Source: DATEAV01 sp964513155
GTDB taxonomy: Bacteria; Chloroflexota; Anaerolineae; Anaerolineales; E44-bin32
NCBI GenBank assembly: GCA_964513155.1
Contig: CAZEMA010000002.1
Location: 4,891-68,890, forward strand
Direction of reading: 5' to 3'
DNA: 64,000 nucleotides
Shown here: positions 53,148-62,061 of the stretch, in pieces
Layout of the letters: each line of letters begins with the position of its first letter
Numbering within the stretch: position 1 is the first letter of the stretch
Position numbers and translations under genes: made by a program
The notes under the pieces: generated by a model
What the model was told of the DNA's origin: nothing
Database searches by the model: none
What the model saw: only the letters and a program-made list of their open reading frames with translations

Positions 53148-53552
53148 ATGTCGAAAGTGATCCCGGAGACGCATCTCGATCTGCTCACGGATGAGAAGCG
53201 CGCCTTCCTCTTCCTGGCAACGTTGATGGATGATGGCACGCCGCAGGTGACCCCCGTCTGGTTCAATACCGCAGACGGCATGATCCGGGTAAACACTGCC
53301 CGAGGGCGGGTCAAGGATCACAACATGAAGGCCCGGCCGAAGGTCGCGATGGCGATCATGGATCCGGCCGATTCGTACCGCTACGTGCAGCTCCGAGGGA
53401 CAGTCGTGGCGGTGACGGAAGAGGGGGCTCGCGAGCACATCGACCGCCTGGCCAAGAAGTACCTCGGCCAGGATCGCTACCCTTGGTCGCAGCCCGGGGA
53501 GGTGCGCGTGATGTACACGATCCGTCCCGATTCCGTGAGCGCGATGGAATGA
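53148..53552 (+). CDS. PPOX-class F420-dependent protein (FDOR-B-like)
   Basis: 134 aa split-barrel flavin/deazaflavin protein; AAAGGAG precedes the ATG. The core FLFLATLMDDGTPQVTPVWF and IRVNTARGRVKDHNMKARP are the family signatures, and MDPADSYRYVQLRGTVVAV follows. Relatives such as Rv1155 bind F420 and reduce small molecules; some family members bind heme or FMN. The operon makes F420 the likely cofactor; substrate unknown. Its stop overlaps the next start (ATGA). Confidence 0.88.
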   Translation: MSKVIPETHLDLLTDEKRAFLFLATLMDDGTPQVTPVWFNTADGMIRVNTARGRVKDHNMKARPKVAMAIMDPADSYRYVQLRGTVVAVTEEGAREHIDRLAKKYLGQDRYPWSQPGEVRVMYTIRPDSVSAME

Positions 53553-54163
53553 CCATGGGACCGGAGGCCCTGGAAGCGTTTCTCGGCGGGCGCCATTCGG
53601 TCCGGCGGTTCCGGCCCGATCCTGTCCCAGAGGCAACCATCCGGCGAGTGTTACAGGCGGCCACGCGGGCCCCTTCCGCTCACAACCGGCAGCCCTGGCG
53701 GTTCGCCGTCGTGGGGCAGGGGGAGGCGAAGGATCGCATGATCCAGGCGATGGCAGAAGCCTTCCGGGGTGATCTGCGGGCGGATGGCCTGCCGGCTGCC
53801 GAGATCGAGGACCGCATCCGGACGGCGCAAGAGAGGGTCGCTCAGGCACCAGTCGCCATCGTCCTTTGTCTGACGATGGTGGACATGCATGTCTATCCGG
53901 ACCCAAGGCGCCAGGCGCACGAGCGGACAATGGCCATCCAAAGCCTGGCACTGGCGGGAGGCCACATCCTATTGGCCGCCCATGCCGAAGGGCTCGGCGC
54001 TTGCTGGATGGGGGCGCCGTTGTTTGCCCCCCAGGCGGCCCTTGAAGCACTCAGCCTTCCCCGCGATTGGGAACCTCAGGGTCTGATCGTCCTGGGGATC
54101 CCGGCTGAGCCGGGCAAGAGAACCGACCGGCGACCGGTCGATGAAGTGACCTTGTGGCGCTGA
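53549..54163 (+). CDS. Nitroreductase family protein, probable dehydro-F420-0 reductase (FbiB C-terminal-like)
   Basis: 204 aa from ATG 53549, overlapping the PPOX stop. FMN-binding segments are GRHSVRRFRPDPVPEATI and ATRAPSAHNRQPWRFAVV at the N terminus and ILLAAHAEGLGACWMGAPLF near the C terminus. In actinobacteria the same domain is fused to CofE as FbiB and reduces dehydro-F420-0, the intermediate formed when PEP is the side-chain precursor. A separate gene in an F420 operon suggests the same job and predicts that this organism's CofC uses PEP. Confidence 0.85.
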   Translation: MTMGPEALEAFLGGRHSVRRFRPDPVPEATIRRVLQAATRAPSAHNRQPWRFAVVGQGEAKDRMIQAMAEAFRGDLRADGLPAAEIEDRIRTAQERVAQAPVAIVLCLTMVDMHVYPDPRRQAHERTMAIQSLALAGGHILLAAHAEGLGACWMGAPLFAPQAALEALSLPRDWEPQGLIVLGIPAEPGKRTDRRPVDEVTLWR

Positions 54164-54347
54164 GTTGGTTCCGCTTGCGCGAGCAGGTCGGGGCAGGGCC
54201 CGGCGGTATGCGGCGGAGCATCCGGGCAGTGTCAGGGCGATTGGGTGGTTGGCTCAGGGATGGCAGCATGAGCGCGGCCGCAGGTCGTCGTGCCATGTCG
54301 CCGGGCTATGTTCCCCCGGCGTCTCGGGATCGCCTGCAAGGTGCCGA

Positions 54348-55295
54348 ATGAACATCGTGGCCCTGGCCGGCGGTGTGGGAGGGGCGAAGCTGGCCGACGG
54401 GCTGGCCGCGGCCTTGCCACCGTCCGACCTGGCCGTCGTTGTCAACACGGCCGATGACTTCGAGCATCTGGGCTTGGCCATCTCGCCGGACCTCGACACG
54501 GTGGTCTACACCCTGGCCGGCGTCGCCAACCCCCGAACCGGCTGGGGACGGGCAGGCGAGACCTGGTCTTTCCTGGAGGCGCTCCGCGCCCTCGGGGGCC
54601 CGACCTGGTTCCGCCTCGGCGACAAGGACCTGGCGACGCATGCGGAACGGACGCGCCGCCTCCGCCAAGGAGAGCCCCTCAGCCAAGCGACCCGAGCGAT
54701 TCGGACGGGGCTGGGCGTGCGTGTCGAAGTGCTCCCGATGTCCGACGATCCAGTGAGGACGGTGGTGGAAACGGACGAAGGGGACCTGCCCTTCCAGGAG
54801 TACTTCGTGGCCCGGCAGTGCCGACCCCGCGTGCGCGGCTTCCGTTTCGTAGGGGCCGACACAGCCCAGCCCGCGCCCGGCGTGATGGCAGCCATCGCGC
54901 AAGCCGATGCTGTCGTTCTGTGTCCCTCGAATCCCTGGGTAAGCCTGGATCCGATTCTTGCCGTGAGCGGCATCCGCCAGGCGGCTTCCGCCAAGCCGGC
55001 GCTCGCCGTCTCCTCGATTGTCGGAGGGCGGGCCTTGAAAGGGCCGGCAGCCAAGATGTTCCAGGAGTTGGGAATCCGGCCCTCGGCAACGGCCATCGCT
55101 GAGCACTACAAGGATCTGCTCTCGGGGCTGGTCATCGACGGCCTAGACTCGGATCTGGAGGGTGGAATCCGCGCCCTCGGCATCGAGGTGCTGGTGGCGG
55201 ACACGGTCATGAAGACGCGGGCTGATCGCCGGCGGTTAGCCGAGGAGGTGGTCGCCTTTGCCAGACGGCTGGCTGGTCCGAGAGACTTGCCATGA
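54348..55295 (+). CDS. cofD: 2-phospho-L-lactate (or PEP-derived) transferase CofD
   Basis: 315 aa from ATG 54348; the 61 earlier codons of open frame are not family-like. CofD joins the activated lactyl or enolpyruvyl side chain to FO, making F420-0 or its dehydro form. The start NIVALAGGVGGAKLADGLAA is diagnostic, followed by VVVNTADDFEHLGLAISPDL, WFRLGDKDLATHAERTRRL and CPSNPWVSLDPILAV. It is preceded by 184 bp with no clear gene and is followed by cofC with 4 bp overlap. Confidence 0.95.
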   Translation: MNIVALAGGVGGAKLADGLAAALPPSDLAVVVNTADDFEHLGLAISPDLDTVVYTLAGVANPRTGWGRAGETWSFLEALRALGGPTWFRLGDKDLATHAERTRRLRQGEPLSQATRAIRTGLGVRVEVLPMSDDPVRTVVETDEGDLPFQEYFVARQCRPRVRGFRFVGADTAQPAPGVMAAIAQADAVVLCPSNPWVSLDPILAVSGIRQAASAKPALAVSSIVGGRALKGPAAKMFQELGIRPSATAIAEHYKDLLSGLVIDGLDSDLEGGIRALGIEVLVADTVMKTRADRRRLAEEVVAFARRLAGPRDLP

Positions 55296-55927
55296 GCGTT
55301 TGGGCGGTCGTCCCGGTCAAGCCGCTGGGCCAGGGCAAGTCGCGACTGCGAAACGTGCTCACCTCGTCCGAGCGGCAGGACTTGGGCAGGGAGATGATGG
55401 TGCGCACGCTCGACGTCCTGGCTTCCACACCGGAGATCGCCCGAACCCTTGTGGTAAGCCGGGATGCCGAGGTCTTGGCATTGGCAGAACGCCAGGGGGC
55501 CCAGGCCGTGTTGGAAGGCAATCTCCTGCATCTGAATCGGGCCTTGACCCGAGCGACCCAGGCCGCCACCCAAGGCGGAGCCTCGGCCGTCCTCGTGTTG
55601 CCGGCCGACTTGCCGCTGCTCGAGCGCGAGCAGGTGGAACGGCTGCTGGCGCTGGCAGGAGAGCCGCCCGTGGTGGTGATCGCGCCTGACCGGAAGCGCC
55701 AGGGCACGAACGCGCTGCTCTGCTCGCCACCTGGTTTGATAAAATACGCATTTGGGCGCGACAGCTACGCCCGCCACCAGGCGCGCGCGCGTCGCGCCAG
55801 CGCCCGGCTGGAGATCTGTGTGCTGCCAGAGCTTGAGCTCGACCTGGACAGTCCAGAGGATCTGGAGCTTCTGGGACGATCCCGGCTGACTTCGGGCCGG
55901 AGTAGGAAATGGGCGGGGAGCGGCTAG
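55292..55927 (+). CDS. cofC: 2-phospholactate/PEP guanylyltransferase CofC (FbiD)
   Basis: 211 aa. It activates 2-phospho-L-lactate or PEP with GTP for CofD. The nucleotidyltransferase start is VWAVVPVKPLGQGKSRLRNVL, the metal/nucleotide motif VLVLPADLPLLEREQV and the guanine segment PDRKRQGTNALLCSPP. The end ELDLDSPEDLELL is typical. With cofD, cofE and the reductase, the window has every F420 step except FO synthase (cofG/cofH or fbiC), which must be elsewhere. Confidence 0.94.
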   Translation: MSVWAVVPVKPLGQGKSRLRNVLTSSERQDLGREMMVRTLDVLASTPEIARTLVVSRDAEVLALAERQGAQAVLEGNLLHLNRALTRATQAATQGGASAVLVLPADLPLLEREQVERLLALAGEPPVVVIAPDRKRQGTNALLCSPPGLIKYAFGRDSYARHQARARRASARLEICVLPELELDLDSPEDLELLGRSRLTSGRSRKWAGSG

Positions 55928-56271
55928 CCCTGGACCTGAACGAGGGGCACATCCTTGGGGATGGTCTCGTGTGGCTCTGCACTGCCAAGGAGAAGGGCTG
56001 AGAAGCTATCAGGCAGCCGGGATCGCGTAGGTTCCGGATGCGGTTGTGTTCGGGGTCTCCAATCCCAAGGTCACCCGGCACGTCAGGCTCGGATCAGGCG
56101 TGGTGGACAATCGGACTCCGCATGACGGTCTGTCGATGACCATGCTCCTTGCTTTTGATGGCCCGAGCTCCGACCGCGGCCCTGAAAGCGCCAACGGTCT
56201 CAGCGATGGGAAGAGGCTCGTAGACTTGCGACAAGAACAGCCAGCTTCGCCAGGGTAACGGGAGGTGTACT
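55928..56271. other. Intergenic region between cofC and the DPD-like gene
   Basis: 344 bp without a gene I can support. A 30-codon frame (55909-56001) overlaps the cofC end, and a 61-codon minus-strand frame lies at 56009-56194; neither resembles a known protein. The only signal is the strong ribosome site GGGAGGTG before GTG 56272. Confidence 0.5.
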
Positions 56272-58776
56272 GTGAAGAAGGACCAATACGGTGACCCTTT
56301 CTTGATGACCAGCCGTCAGTTCCAGGCAGAGCTTCTCCGTTGTGAGTACTGCGAGGAGAAGCCGTGCACGGCGGCCTGCCCCTGCAACTGTTCTCCCTTC
56401 GACTTCATCATGGCAGCTCGTGGTGGGAATCCTTCAGACATCAGACGCGCCGCTGGCGAGGTCATGCGCAACAACCCCCTCGGGGGCGTATGCGGCGTGG
56501 TCTGTCCTGACACCCATTGCATGGCCGCCTGCTCGCACAAGCTCTTCGATGGGGCCATCGATATCCCCCGGGTACAGGCGACGGTCGTCGAGATGGCCAA
56601 ACGTCTCGGGGGAATCCCGCGGTTCTCGGTGGCGGATCCCAACGGGATGAAAGTGGCGGTCGTTGGCGGCGGCCCGGCCGGGCTTGGGGCTGCAGCCGCC
56701 CTGGCGCAGATGGGGTACGCCGTTGACATCTTTGAGGAACGTGATCGACTGGGCGGGACGATGGCTCTCATACCGGACCACCGCCTCGACAAGACGGTGA
56801 TGGAGACGGACATTGATTTCATCCTGTCGCTGGGCGAGATCTCGACAAAGTTGGGATCGAAGGTCGAGGATCCCAAGGGGCTACTCGGACAGGGCTACGA
56901 CGCGGTCTGCGTCGCCGCAGGCCTGTGGGAGCCGATCCGCCTAGGCATCGAGAACGAAGACCTGGCCGTCTCGATGACTGATCTGCTCTCTCGGCCGCAG
57001 GCATACACCTTCAATGGGCGGGTGGCGGTTGTGGGCGGAGGCGCGACGGCCGTCGTCTGCGCCGTCACCGCGAAAGCCCGTGGCGCAGCGCACGTCGAAC
57101 TCTTCATGCTCGAGAAGCTCTCCGAGATGCCGCTCACAGCCAAGGAACGGCAGGAACTGCTCGACGATGACATCGAAGTCAACGGCCGAATCCGTGTGCA
57201 GCGGATCAGGAAGGGAAAGAAAGGTGTTGCTGGCATCGAGACCATCAAGGTCCAGTTGCCGGAGGGCAAACTCTTCCATCCTGCCAACGTGCGGGACGTA
57301 AAGGGGACGGAGGGCGTCCGAAGCGGCATCCAGGCCGTCATTGTCTCCATTGGAATGCGCTCCACGCTTAAGCTCAATCAGGCCAAGGGTCTCTTCTACG
57401 CTGGTGACATGGCCACGGGCCCGAAGACCGTGGTCGAGGCGGCCGCCTCCGGCAAGAATGCGGCGATCGAGATCGACGCCTACCTGAAACGACAGATGAA
57501 ACCCATCATCGAAAAGGCCACGAAGTCCTATTACGCCTTGCCGGGTTTCGACCCCGTACCCGTCTCCCTGGTGGCCGATTTCTTCGGCCGGCCGATCCGC
57601 TCGCCCTACCTGCTTTCGGCCTCTCCGGTCACGGACGGCCTGGCGCAGATGACGAAGGCCTACGAGGCTGGCTGGGCTGGCGGCGTGATGAAGACCGCTT
57701 TCGACAACGTCCCCATCCACATTCCTTCCGAGTACATGTTCACCTTCGGCCCTTCCACGTACGGAAACTGTGACAACGTCTCGGGGCACCCGCTCGATCG
57801 TGTCTGCCGCGAGGTCGAGCAACTGGTAAGGCAATGGCCGGACCGGCTCACAATGGCCTCGACGGGAGGGCCAGTGACCGGTCACGACGAATCCGACGCT
57901 GCCGGCTGGCAGTCAAACACCAAGAAGCTCGAAGCCGCCGGCGCCATGGGCATCGAGTACTCTCTGTCTTGCCCGCAGGGCGGCGACGGGACCGAGGGTG
58001 ACATCGTCTCTCAGAATGCGGAACTGACGGCCAGGATCATTGACTGGATCCTGGCGGTTGGATCCCCGGACATTCCCAAGCTTTTCAAGCTGACCGCCGC
58101 GGTGACATCCATTGTCCCGATCATCCGCGCCATCCGTGAAGTCCTCGCGCGCTATCCCGGCAAGAAGGCCGGGATCACCCTGGCCAACACATTCCCCACC
58201 CTCGCCTTTCGATGGGATGGGGACAATCGTCGATGGGAGGAGGGGGTCGTTGTCGGGATGAGCGGTGAGGGCGTCTCGCCCATCTCCTACCTGACTCTGG
58301 CCAAGGCGGTGCCAGAGGGCGTGGTCATCTCAGGCAACGGCGGGCCCATGGACTACAAGGCGGCCATGAACTTCCTCGCCCTGGGCGTGAAGACCGTTCA
58401 ATTCTGCACGATCGTCATGAAGCATGGTTATGGGATCATCAAGGAGCTGGAATCGGGCACGGCGTACCTGATGCAAGAGCGCGGAATCAAGTCCATCCAC
58501 GATCTGATCGGGATCGCCCAACCCAATCCCATCACGGACTTCATGGCTTTGACGCCGGTCAAGAAGCTCTCCGACTTCGACCGGGACCTGTGTGTCTGTT
58601 GCGGCAACTGCGCTCGCTGCCCGTACCTGGCGATCGAACTCGACGACAAGCATCTTCCCAAGTCGGATCCCGCAAAGTGCGTCGGGTGCTCGATCTGCGC
58701 CAAGAAGTGCTTTGTCGGCGCCATCGCCATGCGGGCGCGAACGCCTGAAGAGATCGCCAGCCTAAAGGAGCAGTGA
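56272..58776 (+). CDS. Dihydropyrimidine dehydrogenase-like flavo-FeS oxidoreductase (PreT-PreA fusion)
   Basis: 834 aa from GTG 56272. Domains in order are: an N-terminal four-cysteine FeS region (CEYCEEKPCTAACPCNC and GGVCGVVCPDTHCMAAC); a GltD-like FAD/NAD half (VAVVGGGPAGLGAAAALAQM, VAVVGGGATAVVCAVTAKAR, GDMATGPKTVVEAAASGKNA); a DHOD-type FMN barrel (from about 425, FGRPIRSPYLLSASPVTDG); and two C-terminal [4Fe-4S] sites (CVCCGNCARCPYLAI, CVGCSICAKKC). This is the layout of mammalian DPD in a shorter chain. The segment around the DPD catalytic Cys reads GDIVSQNAEL, without Cys. It takes the place of YgfK in the E. coli order and may reduce a purine-derived ring. Confidence 0.88.
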   Translation: MKKDQYGDPFLMTSRQFQAELLRCEYCEEKPCTAACPCNCSPFDFIMAARGGNPSDIRRAAGEVMRNNPLGGVCGVVCPDTHCMAACSHKLFDGAIDIPRVQATVVEMAKRLGGIPRFSVADPNGMKVAVVGGGPAGLGAAAALAQMGYAVDIFEERDRLGGTMALIPDHRLDKTVMETDIDFILSLGEISTKLGSKVEDPKGLLGQGYDAVCVAAGLWEPIRLGIENEDLAVSMTDLLSRPQAYTFNGRVAVVGGGATAVVCAVTAKARGAAHVELFMLEKLSEMPLTAKERQELLDDDIEVNGRIRVQRIRKGKKGVAGIETIKVQLPEGKLFHPANVRDVKGTEGVRSGIQAVIVSIGMRSTLKLNQAKGLFYAGDMATGPKTVVEAAASGKNAAIEIDAYLKRQMKPIIEKATKSYYALPGFDPVPVSLVADFFGRPIRSPYLLSASPVTDGLAQMTKAYEAGWAGGVMKTAFDNVPIHIPSEYMFTFGPSTYGNCDNVSGHPLDRVCREVEQLVRQWPDRLTMASTGGPVTGHDESDAAGWQSNTKKLEAAGAMGIEYSLSCPQGGDGTEGDIVSQNAELTARIIDWILAVGSPDIPKLFKLTAAVTSIVPIIRAIREVLARYPGKKAGITLANTFPTLAFRWDGDNRRWEEGVVVGMSGEGVSPISYLTLAKAVPEGVVISGNGGPMDYKAAMNFLALGVKTVQFCTIVMKHGYGIIKELESGTAYLMQERGIKSIHDLIGIAQPNPITDFMALTPVKKLSDFDRDLCVCCGNCARCPYLAIELDDKHLPKSDPAKCVGCSICAKKCFVGAIAMRARTPEEIASLKEQ

Positions 58777-58953
58777 CGGCGTTTGCAGGAACACCGGTGA
58801 CGAGAACCTGGCCTGCGGGAAAGGGAACGAATCGCACGGTCTGTGTGCCATACCTCTCGGGCTCATCGGGGTCGGAGGGAGGATGGATGGGCAAAACGTG
58901 ATCCACTGGTCCTGTCCAGAGTCTCCTAATCCTCTGTTCGGAAAGGACTAGCC

Positions 58954-60273
58954 ATGGCCATTCGATTCGAGAACGGCATTGTCGTCACGTTGGGCAAGAA
59001 GAACCGGGTCCTGTGGAATGAAACGGTCGTCAGCGAGGGGGATCGCATCGCGGCCATCGGTCCGGCCGCCCCGATGGCAAAACGTTTTCCCGAGGCGGAG
59101 GTGGTCGACTGCTCGGGGAAGATCGTCCTGCCCGGCTTCATTTGCGCCCACCATCACTTCTATTCCACCATGGCCCGCGGCATGGCCATTCCGGGAGAAC
59201 CGGCTTCCAACTTCGTCGAGATCCTCGAGCGGCTTTGGTGGAAGCTTGACAAGGCGCTCTCCCGGGAAGACGTCACCCTTTCCGCCCAGATCCCTCTGGC
59301 CGAGTGCATCCGTAATGGCACCACCACGATCATCGACCACCACGCTTCACCGTCGCTCCGGGACGGATCGCTTGACCTCATTGAAGATGCGGTCCGTGAG
59401 GCCGGCCTCAGGGCCTCTCTGTGCTACGAGGTCTCAGACCGCAACGCGCCCGGCGGCGGCATCGCCGAGAACGAACGGTTCATCCGGAAGGTCGGCAAGG
59501 GCGACGGCCAGATCGCGGCCATGATGGGGCTGCACGCCTCCTTCACTTTGTCGGATGAGACGTTGGAGAAGTGCGTGGGGATCGCGAGGGATGCCGGTGT
59601 GGGTTGCCACATCCACGTGGCCGAGGATGCTGCCGATCGCGAGGATTCCGTCGCCAAGTATGGTGTACCCACCGTCGAACGGCTGCGCAGGCTCGGCGTG
59701 ACCGGTGAGCGGTCGATCTTCGCCCACTGCATCCACATCGACGATGCAGAGATGGAGACGCTCGCCGCTACGAGAACGTGCGTGGCGCACAACCCCGAAT
59801 CGAACATGAACAATGCGGTGGGCGTCGCCAAGCTGCTCACGCTTCTGGAGAAGGGCGTGTTGGTCGGGCTCGGGACCGACGGGATGTCCTCGGACATGTT
59901 GGCCCAGATGCGTTGTGCCTATCTGCTCCAGCGGCTTGACAACCGGGATCCGCGTGTGGCCTTTGTCGAGGCACCGCAGCTGTTGCTCCAGAACAACGCG
60001 GAAATCTGCCAGCGCCAGTTCGCGCTCCGTCTGGGCGAGATCGGTGAGGGTTTGCCTGCCGATCTGGCGATCCTCGACTACATGCCTCCCACGCCCCTAG
60101 ACGAGGCCAACTTCCTTGGCCATCTGATCTTCGGGCTGGTCGACGCCACGGTCGACACGACGGTCTGCAGGGGCAGGATCCTGATGAGGGGCAAGCGGAT
60201 CCTCTCCCTGGACGAGGAGCGAATCTCGGCTCGCTCGCGTGAGCTTGCCCCGAAAGTGTGGCGGCGGCTGTAG
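58954..60273 (+). CDS. ssnA: Putative aminohydrolase SsnA
   Basis: 439 aa; GGAAAGGACTAGCC precedes the ATG. It is a metal-dependent amidohydrolase related to guanine deaminase and chlorohydrolases. The metal motif is CAHHHFYSTMARGMAI, further ligands are in GCHIHVAEDAADRED and IFAHCIHIDD, and the catalytic Asp in VGLGTDGMSSDML. The family name comes from the E. coli gene between ygfK and ygfM. In gut bacteria ssnA is required for anaerobic urate/purine use, but the reaction is still unclear to me; a deamination or ring opening is expected. Confidence 0.92.
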   Translation: MAIRFENGIVVTLGKKNRVLWNETVVSEGDRIAAIGPAAPMAKRFPEAEVVDCSGKIVLPGFICAHHHFYSTMARGMAIPGEPASNFVEILERLWWKLDKALSREDVTLSAQIPLAECIRNGTTTIIDHHASPSLRDGSLDLIEDAVREAGLRASLCYEVSDRNAPGGGIAENERFIRKVGKGDGQIAAMMGLHASFTLSDETLEKCVGIARDAGVGCHIHVAEDAADREDSVAKYGVPTVERLRRLGVTGERSIFAHCIHIDDAEMETLAATRTCVAHNPESNMNNAVGVAKLLTLLEKGVLVGLGTDGMSSDMLAQMRCAYLLQRLDNRDPRVAFVEAPQLLLQNNAEICQRQFALRLGEIGEGLPADLAILDYMPPTPLDEANFLGHLIFGLVDATVDTTVCRGRILMRGKRILSLDEERISARSRELAPKVWRRL

Positions 60274-60343
60274 GCTGCCTTCGTAACGAACACACTGGCG
60301 GACTTGAAGATCAGGTTGCTGGGTTGTGGCGTTGAGGTGATGC

Positions 60344-61342
60344 ATGGAGCGAGTTGGCCTGTACTTGCAGGATGCCCATGACCTGCGGAGTGGTCTTGAG
60401 TGGGTGCGCTATGCCGAGGAGAAAGGGTTTGAAGGCGTTTGGCAGGCCGAATCGCGTTTGGTTCGCGATGCCATCGTGCCCATGGCGGCATATGCCGCGG
60501 TCACCGAGCGAATCAGGATCGGATCGGGCGTGATCAACAACTGGACGCGCAATATCGGCCTGCTTGCGGCGACATTTCTGACCCTGGATGACTTGGCACC
60601 CGGCCGCATCGTGTGCGGGATCGGGGCGTGGTGGGATCCGCTGGCCAAGAACGTGGGTATCCAGCGTCGCAAGCCGCTGGTGGCAATGCGCGAGACCGTT
60701 GAGTTGCTGAGGCGGCTGCTGAACCTTGAGCGAGTGACCTTCGACGGCGAATTCCACCACCTCGACGGCGTCGAGCTCGATGTGGTACATGGAAGGCGCG
60801 AACCTCGCGACGTCCCCATGGTGATCGGCGCCGTGGGGCCGGGCATGCTTGAGCTCGCAGGCGAAATCGGCGACGGGGTTCTCCTCAACTACTGCGTTCC
60901 AGTCGAGTACGACGACGTGGCGATGGAGCACCTCGAGGCTGGGGCTCGCAAGGCGGGCAGGTCCCTGGACGAGGTGGAACGCTACCAGCTGGTGGTTTGC
61001 TCTGTGGATCAGGATGGGGAGAAAGCTCTCGAGTGCAGTCGCGAGTTGATCACCCAGTACCTTGCCCAACAGCCACACATTGCCGAGGCTAGTGGTGTTC
61101 CTAGGGAACTTGTGTCCGAGATCCAGTCGATCCTTGGCTGGCCCGCCACCCCCGAACAGATCCAGCGAGCCAAACACCTGGTGTCGGATGAACTGGTCCA
61201 GCGCATCACCGCTTCGGGCACGCCCGAGCAGGCGCGAGCCAAGGTCGATGAATACCGGCAGCGTGGTGCTACCTGCCCTATCCTATACGATGTCTGCGGG
61301 GACCCAAGCCTCCTGATCGACACATTTGGTACGGGGGCGTGA
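60344..61342 (+). CDS. LLM-class F420-dependent oxidoreductase (MER-like)
   Basis: 332 aa; GAGGTGATGC before the ATG. The bacterial-luciferase-like barrel shows GLEWVRYAEEKGFEGVWQAE, then AVTERIRIGSGVINNWTRN, LDDLAPGRIVCGIGAWWDP and PMVIGAVGPGMLELAGEIGDG, which resemble F420-dependent methylene-tetrahydromethanopterin reductase and related dehydrogenases. FMN-dependent relatives exist, but the neighbouring F420 operon makes F420 likely. It is inserted between ssnA and the ygfM-like gene, which are adjacent in E. coli. It may carry out an F420-linked redox step in purine breakdown. Confidence 0.85.
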   Translation: MERVGLYLQDAHDLRSGLEWVRYAEEKGFEGVWQAESRLVRDAIVPMAAYAAVTERIRIGSGVINNWTRNIGLLAATFLTLDDLAPGRIVCGIGAWWDPLAKNVGIQRRKPLVAMRETVELLRRLLNLERVTFDGEFHHLDGVELDVVHGRREPRDVPMVIGAVGPGMLELAGEIGDGVLLNYCVPVEYDDVAMEHLEAGARKAGRSLDEVERYQLVVCSVDQDGEKALECSRELITQYLAQQPHIAEASGVPRELVSEIQSILGWPATPEQIQRAKHLVSDELVQRITASGTPEQARAKVDEYRQRGATCPILYDVCGDPSLLIDTFGTGA

Positions 61343-61410
61343 GACTTGTGAGGCACTCGTCGTCGATCACAAGGATTCTCGGCCGCGCGTAGGTGCGTAA
61401 CGGCTCGCTT

Positions 61411-61530
61411 GGAGTGTGATGAAAGAGTCCTGCCTCCTGGAAAGAATCCAGATCTGTGGTGGTTGGGGCTTCGCGCCAACCAGCACAGATATGGTTCTTT
61501 TCCCCGGGAGCGGTTCCTCATCACCCTGCT
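61411..61530 (+). repeat. Dispersed ~120-bp palindromic element, copy 3 (after the LLM gene)
   Basis: It begins GGAGTGTGATGAAAGAGTCC and ends TCATCACCCTGCT, as copy 2 does. The central stem (about 61452-61489) has two mismatches and a TTC loop around GGTGGTTGGGGC. It starts 68 bp after the LLM stop and ends 52 bp before the thioesterase start. Confidence 0.8.
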
Positions 61531-61581
61531 AGGGCAAGGGAGGCACAGCACTTGGATGAGGGCGGAACCCAGACATCGTCG

Positions 61582-62061
61582 ATGAGCGCCGACCAAAGTC
61601 GCTCCAAGCAACCCAACTCTCGCCATTGCTTCGTGTGCGGCATCGAGAACCCGGTGGGGCTGCACCTGGCGTTCTACAACACAGGCACAGACGAAGTGGT
61701 TGCCGAGGTCACGATCCCGGATGTGTACCAGGGTTATCCGGGCGTGGTCCATGGAGGGATACTGGCCTCTATGCTGGATGAGGCGGCTGGCCGAGCGGCC
61801 ATGGGCGGCGATATCTGGCGCCTGATGGTCACGGCCCGTCTCTCCATTCGCTACCGCAAGCCGGTGCCTATCGGCCAGCCGCTCCGGCTCGTCGGCCGGC
61901 TAGAGCGGCGACACGGCCGGCTGGCCAACGCCCACAGCGAGATTCAACTGGCCGACGGGACCGTGGGCGTGGAGGCCGAGGCCCTACTGGCCGACATCCC
62001 CGCGCCTCCCGGCGAGATGCCAGACATGGACTCGCTGGGTTGGAAGGTCTACCCGGACTGA
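61582..62061 (+). CDS. Hotdog-fold thioesterase (PaaI/4HBT family)
   Basis: 159 aa from ATG 61582; the earlier open frame lies in the repeat. The segment CFVCGIENPVGLHLAFYN is typical of a group of small hotdog proteins, and YPGVVHGGILASMLDEAAG holds the HGG helix and the catalytic acidic residue. It likely hydrolyses an acyl-CoA. The link to purine genes is unclear; an acyl-CoA end product of the pathway (for example acetyl-CoA derived from glycine) could be the reason. Confidence 0.85.
   Translation: MSADQSRSKQPNSRHCFVCGIENPVGLHLAFYNTGTDEVVAEVTIPDVYQGYPGVVHGGILASMLDEAAGRAAMGGDIWRLMVTARLSIRYRKPVPIGQPLRLVGRLERRHGRLANAHSEIQLADGTVGVEAEALLADIPAPPGEMPDMDSLGWKVYPD

Noticed and set aside
54154..54351. 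65-codon frame between the nitroreductase and cofD, ending in an ATGA overlap with cofD
   Set aside because: The overlap looks like coupling, but the start is a GTG inside the nitroreductase gene without a ribosome site and the protein is not recognisable. It may be the remains of a leader; kept out of the gene list.
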